DNA of 64,000 nucleotides. It comes from Helianthus annuus. Taxonomy: Eukaryota > Streptophyta > Magnoliopsida > Asterales > Asteraceae. Below the pieces are notes generated by a model. The model ran no database searches, was not told where the DNA came from, and saw nothing but the letters and a program-made list of their open reading frames with translations. Positions 11,709 to 23,605 of this stretch are shown here, piece after piece. How positions within the stretch are numbered: position 1 is the stretch's first letter; each line of letters opens with the position of its first letter. A program made the position numbers and the translations under genes. The stretch covers positions 112,987,591 to 113,051,590 of the forward strand of contig NC_035436.2 in assembly GCF_002127325.2 (NCBI RefSeq), read 5' to 3'.

Positions 11709-13658
11709 TGTAACATCCCAAAATTTCGTATGACTTAGAATAATAATTTAATCGTGATGTTTTAATGATAAGGGATGATAAACATAGATTTTTTCCATAT
11801 CGAAAGTTTTATAAGAAATAATAAAATAAAAACCCCTTATGTAAATGGAAGTAACTAAGTTAGTATGGGAAATGGGTATTTTAAAAACCCTCAAAAAGAC
11901 AAGGGACTAATAATGTAATTATGTAATGAAATTGGATAACAAAAAGACTCAGTGTTTCTCCTTGGCTGGTATGATCGAACAGAGGGAGAGAGCCAAAGGA
12001 AACCCTAGTTCTTCAAATCTACAAAATTGAAGGAGTAAAAGGCCGGATTTTCAATGCATGAGTTAGGAATCATGATCCCTTAAGTGTTATAAGTATCATG
12101 TAAGTGGAATTTCATGTCTTTAATGTTAGTTGATGTAGTGTGATATGTGTAATCAGTGATTTAATATGAAACTGAATATGAATACTAGATGTATTAGCAT
12201 ACGGGAGTCGAAATCATGCTTGAAATTGTATGTAATGATGATTTGAAGTAAAAAACCCATTTGTATGTTATAGGATGATTAGAAATTTGGGAAACCCTAT
12301 GTGCTAATTAGTATGATATTGATGATTGAAGCAATGTGTTGATGAAATATTGATAAGTAATTGATGATTAAAACCATGTGTTCATAGTTAGGATGGCAAA
12401 AGATGGAATTAGGGATGTTTATGTTAACCAATAGATGAACTATGGAAAAATATGCTTTGAATACTTGTAGTTTATGCTTTATAGATTGTACGCACGCCAT
12501 GTGTTCGATGAAATGCCTAAGAATGATTTAGTTGAAATTTGACATGAATTCTTGATTTAATGATGATGTAAACGAAGATGGATATATGGGTAATTATTTT
12601 AAGTCATATTGAATAAATCAAAGATGCATATGTGAAGAAATGTTTATGAAAGCTAAAAGCATGAAGTTATAATGTATAGGCACGAAGAAGGAAGAAGGTA
12701 TGAGTCACTTGAAGTCACAGGCTTCACAAGATCACGGTAAGTTCTTATGAACTTCTCTTATGTAGAAAGTAGAATTTTATGTTAGTTCTCTTGTAAATAA
12801 TTATTTGATGTTTTATGTGGGAATCATTAGTAAAAATGCCTTATTGCGAATTGATAGTAGAAAAAGGAGAAAAAGTATGTTGACGACCGTGCAAATGGGT
12901 CAAAAGTATGAAAATGATGTTATTCTAGATGATGTATTAAACCCGTAGTTAAACGGATCAAATAGGATGAATGGTTATGAAGTTAAGGTAACTAGATGTT
13001 GACTTTTGTAAGTCAAACTAGTGGAGAATAATAAACAAGAAAGTAAAAATATGCATGATCCGTGAGAACGGGTCGGATAAAATATGATGATTTTATGATA
13101 ATGGAAGTTAAATGGCATGATATTCGTTAAAGCGGAATTGTAGTATGAAAGATTCAAGTAGATGATGTAAAGATGAAGTGACTCGGTAAAGGGTCAAATA
13201 ATGCGGTAAAAAGCTAAATAAAAAAATTGTATTAGTAATAATGTTTTATCCGAACTAACATGCAAGTTTATGTTATGGATGTAGGTAAATCTCATGCTTA
13301 AAATGGCGAGCTCGGATTCGAACACACCACATTGTCCATATATACGTTCCGGTTCAAGATATCTTTTGAAATGGGTTAAATAATTTTTGTAATGTAAATG
13401 TAAATTTTATGTTTTAGGATGTTCATAAGTAGTTTGAATTTTAAAATCTTTTTGGGTAGTTCGGACATAACCCTTGTATTAGGTCTTGTATGGTCACTAC
13501 TTTTATTTCTTTTGAAAAAGTGTCGTAGATGTTTATTTGAATGATGTTTGTTAAATGCAGGGGAAATGTTTATAGTACGAACGGGTCATGCCAAAATTTT
13601 GTCAAAAATTAGTGTGTTATTTTTAATCTATTTGAATGTTCAAAAAGTGTGCGCTACA
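11709..13658 (+). repeat. 5' LTR of element 4
   Basis: 1950 bases. The segments 12188-12266 and 13304-13658 recur in the 3' LTR at 19637-20067. An AAACCCTA telobox-like motif lies at 12000-12007, as often seen near plant transcription starts. A putative intron occupies 12737-13560. Confidence 0.82.
12737..13560 (+). other. Putative leader intron in the element 4 LTR
   Basis: Donor ATCACG|GTAAGTTC at 12737; acceptor in a U-rich context, GTTAAATGCAG|GGG, ending at 13560, about 100 bases before the LTR end. The layout resembles the donor/acceptor pairs in the gypsy-2 and gypsy-3 LTRs. In the 3' LTR copy the donor is deleted and the acceptor is altered (AAAAGTAG). This is predicted, not demonstrated. 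Confidence 0.4.
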
Positions 13659-13661
13659 AGT

Positions 13662-13673
13662 TGGTATCAGAAC
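13662..13673 (+). other. Primer binding site of element 4
   Basis: TGGTATCAGAAC, three bases after the LTR end; it matches the iMet type except for the last bases. Confidence 0.75.
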
Positions 13674-13983
13674 CGAGGTTTGAGGGATTCAAGTATTAGA
13701 GTTAAAATGCTTGAACTTAAACCGAAAGCTCATATGAAGGTGTGTTCGTTTCGAAGCGCTATGCAAGTAAGTAAATCGTAAATTTGATTATGTTTACAGT
13801 TAGAAATAAAAGAGGATTTATAGACTATCAGCTTATAATCCAAATTTTTGATGCAAATAAATATGATAAACGGGTGCGTATTTTTATTACGAACGCGTAG
13901 GAAAAAGAATCACCTAAAACGGACTTGCGAAACAAAAGTTATGACAGTTTTAAGTTGGATTTTTGTTTAAAATTGGAGTTGGG
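13674..13983 (+). other. Interior of element 4, part before the nested solo LTR
   Basis: Leader-like sequence after the primer site; no coding capacity seen. Confidence 0.6.
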
Positions 13984-14406
13984 CAACTTGATGTGCACAA
14001 AATGCAACATATAAATTACATCAATTGTGGCATAAAACTAACCCTTTTTTAGTACTAATGATGGAAAAAGTGCGTTTTTGTCTTCCTTTTGTATTTTCAG
14101 TTTTAAATGAGCTCAAATGAACAAAAGAAGCAAAAAGACAGCTAAATCTAACATAAATACAAGAAAAGGAACAAAAGTGGCATGCCCGACCTCCCGACAA
14201 CATCTTCCCAAGCAAAACAAAGAAGACAGAAGACTGAACACGCCCCGTGCTCAGTGCCCAAGTGCCAGCAGAAAAGACAAACTCATAGAAGCTTCTGTTG
14301 CCCACCACGGGGCCGTGCCCAGCGGACACGGGGGCGTGGTCAACTTCCTGCAAGCGCATTTATTGTAATTGTGAATTACAATTAATGAAGAGAGAGAGAG
14401 TCAGAT

Positions 14407-14468
14407 GGACACGGGGCCGTGCCCAGCGGACACGGGGCCGTGCCCAGCGGACACGGGGCCGTGCCCGA
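14407..14468 (+). repeat. Tandem 21-bp GC-rich repeat in the solo LTR
   Basis: Three consecutive copies of a 21-base unit containing CACGGGGCCGTGCCC, with two degenerate copies upstream near 14308-14342. The core CACGG..CCGTG is near-palindromic. It lies immediately upstream of the TATA box, so it may be a promoter element. It is strikingly GC-rich against its AT-rich surroundings. Confidence 0.85.
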
Positions 14469-14482
14469 GCTTCTGTTCAGCC

Positions 14483-14490
14483 TATAAATA
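14483..14490 (+). promoter_or_regulatory. TATA box of the solo LTR
   Basis: TATAAATA in the context CCTATAAATAGG, about 500 bases into the LTR and just after the GC-rich repeats; a strong plant core-promoter match. Confidence 0.75.
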
Positions 14491-16282
14491 GGAGTGTTTG
14501 GAGCTCTTGCAACTCATCCCTTGGCACACCACCTCTCTCACACTTCACCCACCACCCACCACCATCACAACACCATCATCCACCACTATCATCCATTGTC
14601 CATCGTAGAGTGTGTGAGTCGTCTCGGGATCCAATATTGATCGTAAGAGTTCTTGACAATCAAAGGCCATGTTTGCCTAAGTCTCTTACATCACTTGGTG
14701 AAGACAAGTGTTTAGTGTAATACTTTTTATTTTTAATCTTTTGCACTTTTTAATTAGTTTTGTATTAATGACTTTAATTACTAGTTTCTTATGTTGAAGG
14801 TGATTCTTCCTTATCGTTTGTTCGTGGTGTCTTGGCATTATTTTACTGTCTATATAAAATAAAAGATTTTCACCATTCATATCTCCACGGTCTATATGGA
14901 GGTATGTTGGCTACCCGGTCGGGGGTTAAAGGAACGGTTTGGTAAGAGTCTTGCCATTGTTCAGTGTCTAGATCCTGCAAAGGACCTGGGTCAAATTTAG
15001 TAGGACCTCCTTCAATACCCAAAGGTATTGGATGGCGGGGGTCCAAACTCTTTGACCCCCTCAAAAGTTAAACTACTATTAAAACTTTAACCCAGCTACT
15101 TAGGACTGTATCCCTGCTAACTCAGACTACTTAGCTGAGGGTAACGTCGCCTTCAAAAGATGGGCCTACCACATTATTCAATAATCCGACCTTTTAGGAT
15201 TGTATGCTGACTCAAACTACTGGGTTGAGGATAACGTCACCTTCAAAAGAGGGGCCTACTACAATAACTAAGATAATCTCTTAAAAATGCAAAAGTGCGA
15301 AAATAATCAAAGGTTACACTACACACGAGTCAGATCCAAGTGATTCATCTTGTCTATCTGTTTTTCTTTTTATTTTATTTTCAGCATTTTAGCTAGCTTT
15401 ATTTTTCTAGTTTAAAAACCTTTTTCTAACATTTTGATTTGATTAGATGTTGAGGATAAACCGGTACTAAAAGCTCTTGTGTCCTTGGACAACCTCGGTA
15501 TCTTACCAACACTATACTACGTCCACAATGGGTGCACTTGCCCATATGTGTGTTTAGTGTTAGTGAATATCGTGTTTATAAATTTAAAACTTGGTTAAAA
15601 AGTGTAAAAAAGGCTTAAAATATACACCTAAAATATAACACACTTCAAGCACATCACAACTGCAGCAGCAAACAAGCAAACCTTCTGTCGAAAATGGGGA
15701 GTAGTGTCGGGTGACGCCCACCCCTTATACCCGTCGCGTAGCGCGACTCCCTTAATTTCTGTAATTTGTTTGAATTTTGTTGTTTTGACTCATGAAACTT
15801 GTTTTAACTAGTTTTTATGGCCTCATAATCAATGTTTAAGATATTTTTTATATTAAGAGTGATGAGGGAAAGTATATACGAAGGGCGAAAAGGTAAATCA
15901 TTGCGATCAAAGATTTTGATCTACACGATACGACATGATCGTCGATGACGATAATGCATGAAGTATGAAATGTAAAATTGATTGTAGTATGATAAAATGA
16001 GTTAAATATGATGAAGAGAGTATCAAAAGAAATTTAATGAATGAAATGAATGTTTTATGTAGATGGCGGACAATGTAAACGTGAATGATAATGAAACCAT
16101 GAATATAAGTTGACTAACGCGAAGGCAATTAGTTAAAGAACGAAGGAATAAGAAGTAAGTGTAAGAATGAATGTATGTTTTGATTAAAATGTCTAGAATG
16201 TTGGTAATGAAGGATAGTATGGTTTTATGACCTGCAGAAATGAATTATTGAAAGCAAAATAATGCATGAATGAGAGAGAAAT

Positions 16283-16429
16283 GAATGATGAATGGTATGC
16301 GGTGAGGTCACGAAGTGACCGTTAACACCAAGAATGATGAATAGTATGCGGTGTGGGCACGAAGTAGCCGTTAACACCGAGGATGATGAAAGGAATGCGG
16401 TATGGTCACTAAGTGGCAATTAACACCCG
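16283..16429 (+). repeat. 49-bp tandem repeat, three copies
   Basis: Copies start at 16283, 16332 and 16381, each with GAATGATGAA-like, ATGCGGT, CACGAAGT and TTAACACC blocks. A degenerate related piece occurs near 16795-16840. It is inside the element 4 interior. Confidence 0.85.
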
Positions 16430-17634
16430 AAATTATGAAATAAAAGCATGATAACCATAATTGAAAAGGATAAAGGTCAATAAGACTTAAGCATGATGGC
16501 ATGAAGTAACATATAACGAAGTGAATAGTTATATATAAAATTAACGAATGTCTAATAAGTAAGAGAATAAAAGTCATTGAAATATGTTAGGCATATTAAC
16601 ATATTTCCTAAACTATGTGGTAGAATATTTCTTAAGGCAAATCCAAAAGTTTCATTATGTTTCCGAAAATGCAACCTATGATATTAGGATCCTCTAAATG
16701 TCAACCGGGTCATGTTGAAATGTTTAGAAATAAGAACGTATATGATTGGAAGGTTGTGAATGAAGTTCTAGTTGGGTTTATCAACCCTATAATGAGAGGT
16801 AGGTGGTGTAGTCATAAAGGACCGTTAACATCTAGCATGAGAGAAAGGAAAGTATAAAAAAAATTTAAATGATAGAACGGAATGAACATGACCAAAGAAT
16901 AAATTTTAATAATGATCTCGAATGATATAGTAGATGGCTGATGAAAACGAAGAAATTGTTAATAAAATATGTTCCGAGTAGCGGGTGGTGAGAGAAAGTA
17001 AGTAAGAAGGATGAGGGATTCTATTCCCCTAGGAACGAAAGGCATGTGTGATGTGGCCTATCGTGACCGACGTTGATGATAATGTACAAGTGGAATGAAA
17101 GTTATTGAAATGTGATTATGAATGCATCAATGTAACTTGAGATGACATGGAAAGTATATAAAATAATGAATGTGGAAAATGCTTAATTGTAGATGACGGA
17201 CGAATGAAACACAAACGATAACAAATGACATGGTGGGAAGGAATAAAAGTAATGATTACGAAAGATAATGGTATGGTCCTAGAATGTAGTGAATGGTATG
17301 AATGATAATTACGATTAAGCTTAGAAAATATTGAACATGAAAAGATGATAGAATTTTGAGAATAGTATGGTCCTAAGGATAAAAAAAATTAGTCAAACAA
17401 AAAGTAAACGTTAGTAGAATTAAAATTTTAAGGGAAGATACTTAAGTGGTAAGCATAGATAGAGCGTTAAGAAAGGGACGTAGACAGATGAAAGTTAGAG
17501 TTGTTAGGTGGGAAGGAAAGTATGAAAGCAAATGAGAAGTTGCTTTTTCTCCACCTAACTAAAGATAAGTATAAACATAACAAGTAAATGGCACAGATAG
17601 CCTGGTTGGTCAAGCATAATGTAGGACTAAAAGA

Positions 17635-17676
17635 ACACACACACACACATATATATACATATATATATATATATAT
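17635..17676. repeat. AC/AT microsatellite
   Basis: An (AC)n run passing into (AT)n. Confidence 0.95.
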
Positions 17677-18129
17677 GATGTGTATGTGAGCGTATGTGAG
17701 ATATGTTGTCGCTGGTTGTGGGAATATGAGTAGGGATATGTTGATAGTTAATCGTCGTAGACCTAAACGGGATATACGAGTAAGAGTAAAACATATGACA
17801 AATGTCGTAACATATGATGGTGTAAGTAATTATATATATACATAAAAAGATGTTGAGGTAATAAGATTATGATGAAAGAAGTATGCTCCGAATACGTTGC
17901 GTATTAAGCATGTGATGATCAACTTATGAGGACTAAAATGAATAATGGGCTAAGACCTAGATGGATGATTTAAGTACCGATGAGGATAGAAATTTTGTAA
18001 GAAATAGGAAAGTGATAACAAGTTTGTCTAAAATCAATAAGGAAGTACAAATGTGCGAATTAGTTCATACTGTAGGAATGGATTAATAAGCAACTAATAG
18101 TAACATGGTTACTAAATGTTTGAGGCCAG

Positions 18130-18137
18130 TATATATG

Positions 18138-18169
<32 letters not shown>

Positions 18170-18170
18170 T
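18130..18170. repeat. AT/AC microsatellite
   Basis: An (AT)n run passing into about eleven AC units. Confidence 0.95.
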
Positions 18171-19621
18171 ACATTAGTAGTCAAAGTTTTCACGTCACAT
18201 TAGGGGGTGACTAGGAAGAATGATGATGTTAATAATAGAGGAATCAAGTAGTAGGCTCATGATGGGCATTATTGATTCAAACAAGATAGTGAAGGAATAA
18301 TGTATGGTTAGTAACTTGGAAGGCAGAAGTTAATGACTCATAATGCTAGTAAGTAAATTATAATCTTCATATCAATATAGGAAATAATGACGGCTCTAAA
18401 TTTTTGTTTATTGTAAATAAGATTATTCGATGTCTTGAAATGTCATGATGGAAAGATAGTAAGAGTCGATCCGCATATCGGAAAATGGGTAGTAGAAAGA
18501 AAAGAAAAGTGAGGAACTGTTAAGAAAGCGGGGTACACACTTATTATGCTAAATTTAGAATAATTAGAAAGAACCGTATGGAAAATGTGAAAGGTTAAAG
18601 TCGAAGGAAGCTAGAATGAAAATATAAGAATATGTAACTGTTAGAGGAGGAATGTTACATAAAGAGGGGTTGAGTGGAATGTAAAATATGATGAATATTT
18701 GAATAAAACTTACCCTTTGTCGAGTTCCCTATCGTAGGCGAGGAATTATTAGAAGATAAACCTCCAAAGAAATGTTCGAGAGTTAAAGTTTTATACGAAT
18801 GATTCTAGGTTCGTATTATAAAACAAGCCTACATGGTAGAGTGTAATCTCAGTTGTCGAATGAACGATTGTGCCATGTTTTTTTGTAACTCATACGTGAA
18901 ATGGAGTGACATATATAATAAGCTTATAATCTCGTATGTAGTGGAACCTAGGTTGATAAGAATTAACCCTTTAAGGTACAATGTTGGGTAATTGCCTTGG
19001 TATTACAATTGCTAGAAGGAATGACGTATGTATGACGGCTATGGAATGTGATGACAAGTATAGCTGAGTATGACACTTCGAGTGTAACATGAGTTGCTCA
19101 AATGTAAGTATTGATTACCCAATCATATTGATAGCGTGATTAAAGACTTATGTTGGCCCTTGTAACCTAGGGATAGACGGTAAAGAGGTTAGAGCAGAAT
19201 AGTATGTACACGATTTGTATAAATGTATACATTAAGTTGTGGTTAACCATGCAGTTATGATAGATTATTAGTGGAAGAAATATTAGTCTCGGGTAAAGAT
19301 TATACGAAGGTATAGCAAGAAAAGTATGAAAAGAACTATCAAGCAAATGACATGAAAATAATTTTGCTTAATATTGGCATTGGAAGGATGGGGAGTATCT
19401 AGAAGCTAAATAGTTAGAAACTATTGAATGATGTTTGATTTGTGAATTAGTATGAATGAATAGGAATGAACAAGTATGAATATTATGATAATTATTTCCC
19501 CTAAGTAGATGTTAGAGGTATGCGGGAATGAATAATCTGACAGATAAGTTTTAAGAAATCAGCTTAAACAATTGAATGATAATCATGAAATAATGCAATT
19601 GGATCGCTTTGATTCATACAA

Positions 19622-20067
19622 GACTGAATTACCAAATGTATTAGCAAATGGGAGTTGAAATCATGCTTGAAATTGTATGTAATGATGATTTGAAGTAAAA
19701 ACCCATTTGTATGGCGAGCTTGGATTCGAACACACCACATTGTCCATATATGCGCTTCCGGTTCAAGTTATCTTTTGAAATGGGTCAAATAATTTTTGTA
19801 ATGTAAATGTAAAGTTTTTGTTTTAGGATGTTCGTAAGTAGTTTGAATTTTAAAACCTTTTTGGGTAGTTCGGACATAACCCTTGTATTAGGTCTTGTAT
19901 GGTCACTACTTTTATTTCTTTTAAAAAAGTTTCGTAGAAGTTTATTTGAATGATGTATGTTAAAAGTAGTGGACATGTTTATAGTACGAACGGGTCATGC
20001 CAAAATTTTGTCAAAAATTAGTGTGTTATTTTTAATCTATTTGAATGTTCAAAAAGTGGGTGCTGCA
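19622..20067 (+). repeat. 3' LTR of element 4, truncated and internally deleted
   Basis: It matches the 5' LTR at 12173-12266 and then jumps directly to 13304-13658. About 1.04 kb has been lost between 'cccatttgtat' and 'ggcgagct', and the first ~460 bases are missing. The intact 3' edge and duplication (aattt at 20068-20072) show the loss happened after insertion. Confidence 0.82.
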
Positions 20068-20072
20068 AATTT
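20068..20072. repeat. Target-site duplication of element 4 (right)
   Basis: aattt, matching 11704-11708. Confidence 0.85.
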
Positions 20073-22013
20073 CTACAAAAATTTTTGCCATAGTTTCCCC
20101 TTAAAAATTGAGGTTTCCATTCTTAAAAGCATATCGTTTTCATTTTAAAAACTCATCATCAACCATCAACGATTCACACAACACTTACCACGTACCATAA
20201 TATGCATTTTAACAACATGTCATGAACTTGAAGTTTAACAAAAATTCATAGTAATTTCACATGTTGTTTAGTAAGCTTATTTATCCCTAAAAACATGGTT
20301 TTTAGTTTATAAAACTCATTCTTGTGAATTTTCACTCTTTACAACTTGTGTGATGATTTTTCAAAAATCAATATTCTTGTAATTTTCTTGTTACATATAC
20401 TTTACTAGCTTTGTTTTAACCCTTAAAACATGATTACTTTCTTTAAAAACCAAGTTCATGTTAAATCTTGTAATAAATTTGGTTTCTTAAAAATATTATT
20501 TTTGAAATCTTTTATTTTCAAGACTTTTAACTTGTAGAAATATTCATCATACGCTAAAACAAGTTCATCTTCAAGTTCATGTTTTACATAAAGATTGATC
20601 ATTACAAATTTCTAAAGATCCATCGTTACATTTGCTAGATCATGTGTTTAATCAGCATCTAGCGAGTTTCATATGATGATCTACATCATAAACACAAGTA
20701 ATCAACAAACAAGTTTAACACATACACTTAAACATCTTTGATTTTCTTGTTTTTAAGCTTTATGTTCAAGATCATCTTCATGTTTTGTTGAGATTATTAA
20801 GATTAACAAGTTACATGACACTTTAACCACTAAAATCAGAAGTAAAAACATGGTTAAGGGGGCTTACTACTAGCTCTAAGGCTAGGGAAGAAACAAGTAT
20901 GAAGATGATGAGAAAAGTGATGGATAAGAGCTCCTAGATGAGGTCCTTCCACTTCCAATGCTTCCAAGCTTCTTAGATATGCTTAAGACACCTTAGGGAA
21001 CCCTTGGATTGTATGAGAATGAGTTGAAAATGGAGGTGTGTGGGAGTGATGTGTGAGCCGAGAATGAGAGGATAAGAAGGAGGTTGGAGTGTGGTGACGA
21101 TGGTGAAATGATCATTTGTTAAGGCCTTATCGTTTATAAAGAAATTCTCGCACCATTTAATTATCCTTTGGTTTTTATGTTTCAAATCAATTATACATAT
21201 CAAATAAAATATTACAAGAAAATCAACGGGGCGGGACCCCTTGATGAACCGTCAAATGGGGGGGGGGGTGTTGTTGGATTTCAACTTTTAGTTAGGAAAT
21301 CTAGTTAGTTTGTAAATGTATTAGTTAGTGTTTTAGATGTTTAAGGTTTTTAAGATTTGTTATGATGTTCGGTGATCATAACTAGTTTCGTAACACTAAA
21401 ACAATGCTTCTAGTGAAATTTTGGTGTTTCGGGTAGTGTCTGGTTGTTCGTTTGGTTATCGGTTCGTTAAGGTGCTAAATAGTGCAGTTTAGTGTGCTTT
21501 ATGTTATCTTTTATGACAGTTTTGATTCCCGATACTAATCAAAGCATTCTAGACCATTTAACCACATTTCTGCACTATGTTTTGGAGTTAAAATGCTGAT
21601 TTTTGCTGATTTGTGCAGATCTACAGTTTTTGTGTGTTTCGGGCACTTTTCGGCACTTAAATCATCACTCGGAAGATAGTTTTATGATCCCTACTTTCCT
21701 ACACACTATTCTAGTGTAACTCTTGGTTTCGGGGCTCATTCTGTGTCTTATCATCATGTTTGTCTGAGTACTGAACTCCTGTCGGTACTTATAGTTTGTC
21801 TGATAAGTGTGCTAACTTTGTTCTGTGCACTAATTGAACCACATTGTGTTGCATGTAATAATGATAAACATTCTTGCAACAAAAAATGCATTTGTATGTA
21901 TATAACAGTAATCAGAAAATCATCCATTTCATTAAATCAACCATGCACAGTCATTAAAGAACAATTACTGTTTATTATAGTACGAAATACATGAAAAAGT
22001 GACAGTTGTCACA
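20073..22013 (-). mobile_element. Gypsy-1 3' LTR, proximal part
   Basis: It continues the LTR interrupted at 11708 and ends in agttgtcaca, i.e. TGTGACAACTG on the minus strand, with the polypurine tract of gypsy-1 directly beyond. A G-run lies at 21246-21256. Its last ~1.15 kb resembles 8481-9649. Confidence 0.8.
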
Positions 22014-22026
22014 GTCTCCCCTTGTT
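22014..22026 (-). other. Polypurine tract of gypsy-1
   Basis: The minus strand reads aacaaggggagac next to the LTR start; it establishes that the adjoining LTR is the 3' LTR of the element whose pol follows. Confidence 0.8.
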
Positions 22027-22069
22027 AAGAGAATTTTGAACCGAAATTCAAGCTGAGTTATCTCTCATA

Positions 22070-22578
22070 AGAGCTTTCTCGAAAAGGTGGGGATACTTGG
22101 TTTTGAACTGTTCTTCACATTCCCACGTGTATTCGGGCCCGTGTTTAGAATTCTAACGTACCTTGACAAGTTTAATGCGGCTCCTTCTTGTTTTCTGGAT
22201 CTTCCAATCCATTACCTCAACAGGTTGTTCTGTAAATCGGAGTTTGTCGTCGATATGCATCTCATCCGAAGGGATGATAACTGTTTCCTGGGTTAGGATC
22301 TTATTTATGTTTGACACATGGAACGTATCATGTACACTGTTAAGTTCTTCTGGTAATTCTAGTTTGTATGTTATGGTACCAACCTTTTCTAATGTATCGT
22401 GGATTCAACTTCCCACATTTTCCGAACCTTGCCACACCTTTCCAAGGTGAGACCTTCAACAAAACCCTGTCTCCTACCTGGAATTCTAAAGGTTTCCGTC
22501 TTCGATTGGCGTAGCTCTTTTGCCGATCACGAGCCGCCTTGATGCGCTCTCAGATCTGCATGATTTTGTTGGTTGTTT
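22070..22578 (-). pseudogene. Gypsy-1 integrase C-terminus and chromodomain, decayed
   Basis: Translating the minus strand in shifting frames gives the conserved [14 protein letters not shown] motif (near 22460-22510), then the FHVSN motif (about 22360). It then gives a chromodomain-like stretch with VKVR and EYTWECEEQ (about 22100-22170). An in-frame stop follows VKVR and several frameshifts break the rest. The chromodomain places gypsy-1 among chromoviruses. In this family it helps target integration to particular chromatin. Confidence 0.8.
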
Positions 22579-23560
22579 CTAGAACAAGTTTGGGACCAAC
22601 CAACTGTTTATCTCGAGCGTCTGCCAACACAACGGTGAGCGGCATTTACGGCCATATAGAGCTTCGAACGGTGCGCCTTGTATGCTCGTATGGTAGCTGT
22701 TATTATAGGAAAACTCAACTAGAGGTAGATGAGTATCCCAGCTGCCACCTAAATCCATCACACATGCGCGAAGCATATCTTCCAGTGTTTGTATGGTTCG
22801 TTCGCTCTGACCGTCTGTTTGTGGGTGGAAGGCCGTGCTTAGATCTAATTGAGATCCAAAGGCCTCTTGAAAGGATTGCCAAATCCTTGATACAAACTGT
22901 CCACTGTTTGAGATTATCGAGATAGGCACTCCATGACGTGCCACTATCTCCTTAAGGTACAATTATGCCAACTTTCCAGTGCTATCTTTCTCTCGAATTG
23001 GCTGGAAGTGTGCAGACTTTGTTAATCGATCCACTATTACCCATATCATATTGTGCCCTTTAGGAGTCCTGGGTAATTTCGTTATGAAGTCCATCGAAAC
23101 TTGCTCCCACTTCCATATGGGTATTTCAGGTTGTTGCAATAGACCGGAAGGTTTTTGATACTCAGCCTTGACCTTAGCACAGGTTAGGCATTTTCCAACA
23201 TAAACGGCTACGTCGCTTTTGAGTTTTGGCCACCAATAATACTCTTTCAAGTCTTGGTACATTTTGTCCGATCCTGGGTGGATCGAGTATCTCGACTTGT
23301 GAGCTTCGTCAAAGATAACCTCTCGAATACCGCCATAGAGCGGAACCCATATGCATCCCATGAAGTATAAGGTTCCTTCCTCATGTGCTACCAACTTCTT
23401 CTCCATGCCTCGGAGATATTCAGCCTTAAGATTCTCCTTCTTAAGGGCTTCTTGTTGTGCGTCATGTATGCGTAAAGTGAGATTCGTCCGAATTATCATT
23501 TCTAACGCTCGAACCCTTAGGGTCTTAACCCTTTCCTTTCGACTCATGCATCTGCTACCA
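22579..23560 (-). pseudogene. Gypsy-1 integrase, decayed
   Basis: The minus strand encodes the zinc-binding HHCC region ([15 protein letters not shown] ... CLTCAKVKAEY, about 23170-23320) and the catalytic core. The first Asp region (SMDFITKLP) and the Glu region ([12 protein letters not shown]) remain. The second Asp position reads ISNSGQF instead of ISD.D.RF, so a catalytic residue appears lost. A nonsense codon lies at 22963-22965 and a one-base deletion near 23547 destroys the ADALSRKE junction with RNase H. The enzyme would have inserted cDNA into chromosomes; this copy is dead. Confidence 0.88.
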
Positions 23561-23605
23561 CGTTTGCCTTTCCAGGATGATACGTTATCTCACAGTCGTA
23601 ATCAT

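Larger units (their letters stand above)
13989..15656 (+). mobile_element. Solo LTR (Ty3/gypsy, Athila/Tat-like)
   Basis: A 1668-base LTR with perfect 8-base terminal inverted repeats, TGATGTGC...GCACATCA. It is flanked on both sides by the five-base duplication caact (13984-13988 and 15657-15661). No internal domain remains, so unequal LTR recombination removed one LTR plus the interior. It contains a TATA box, a CACC/CATC-rich stretch after it and CACGGGGCCGTG repeats like those in the Athila-like region at 60660-62440, which suggests the family. Confidence 0.92.
15662..19621 (+). other. Long non-coding interior of element 4
   Basis: About 4 kb rich in A, G and 'aatgatgaa'-like words, with stops in all frames and no protein similarity I can name. 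Three places (16063, 16930, 17188) read like 'tagatgg(c/a)(g/t)ga', followed by acidic/Asn-rich codons. These could be decayed copies of one coding start, but I cannot support a gene. Confidence 0.55.
11709..20067 (+). mobile_element. Element 4: non-coding Ty3-type LTR element nested in the gypsy-1 LTR
   Basis: The order is 5' LTR 11709-13658 (TGTAACATCC...GCGCTACA), primer site from 13662, a long interior, and a shortened 3' LTR 19622-20067 ending GCTGCA. The flanking duplication is aattt. The interior (excluding the nested solo LTR) is about 4.3 kb of A/G-rich DNA with no recognisable gag or pol. It is therefore a LARD-type or completely decayed element. A five-base duplication and a primer site of Met type (TGGTATCAGAAC) fit Ty3/gypsy, but no protein confirms the superfamily. 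Confidence 0.8.

Noticed and set aside
14021..14720. Overlapping frames of 80-140 codons on both strands
   Set aside because: They lie in the U3/R region of the solo LTR across GC-rich tandem repeats, which keep several frames open by chance.
22087..22925. Plus-strand frames of 69-128 codons
   Set aside because: Antisense to decayed gypsy-1 integrase, which has clear protein motifs on the minus strand.
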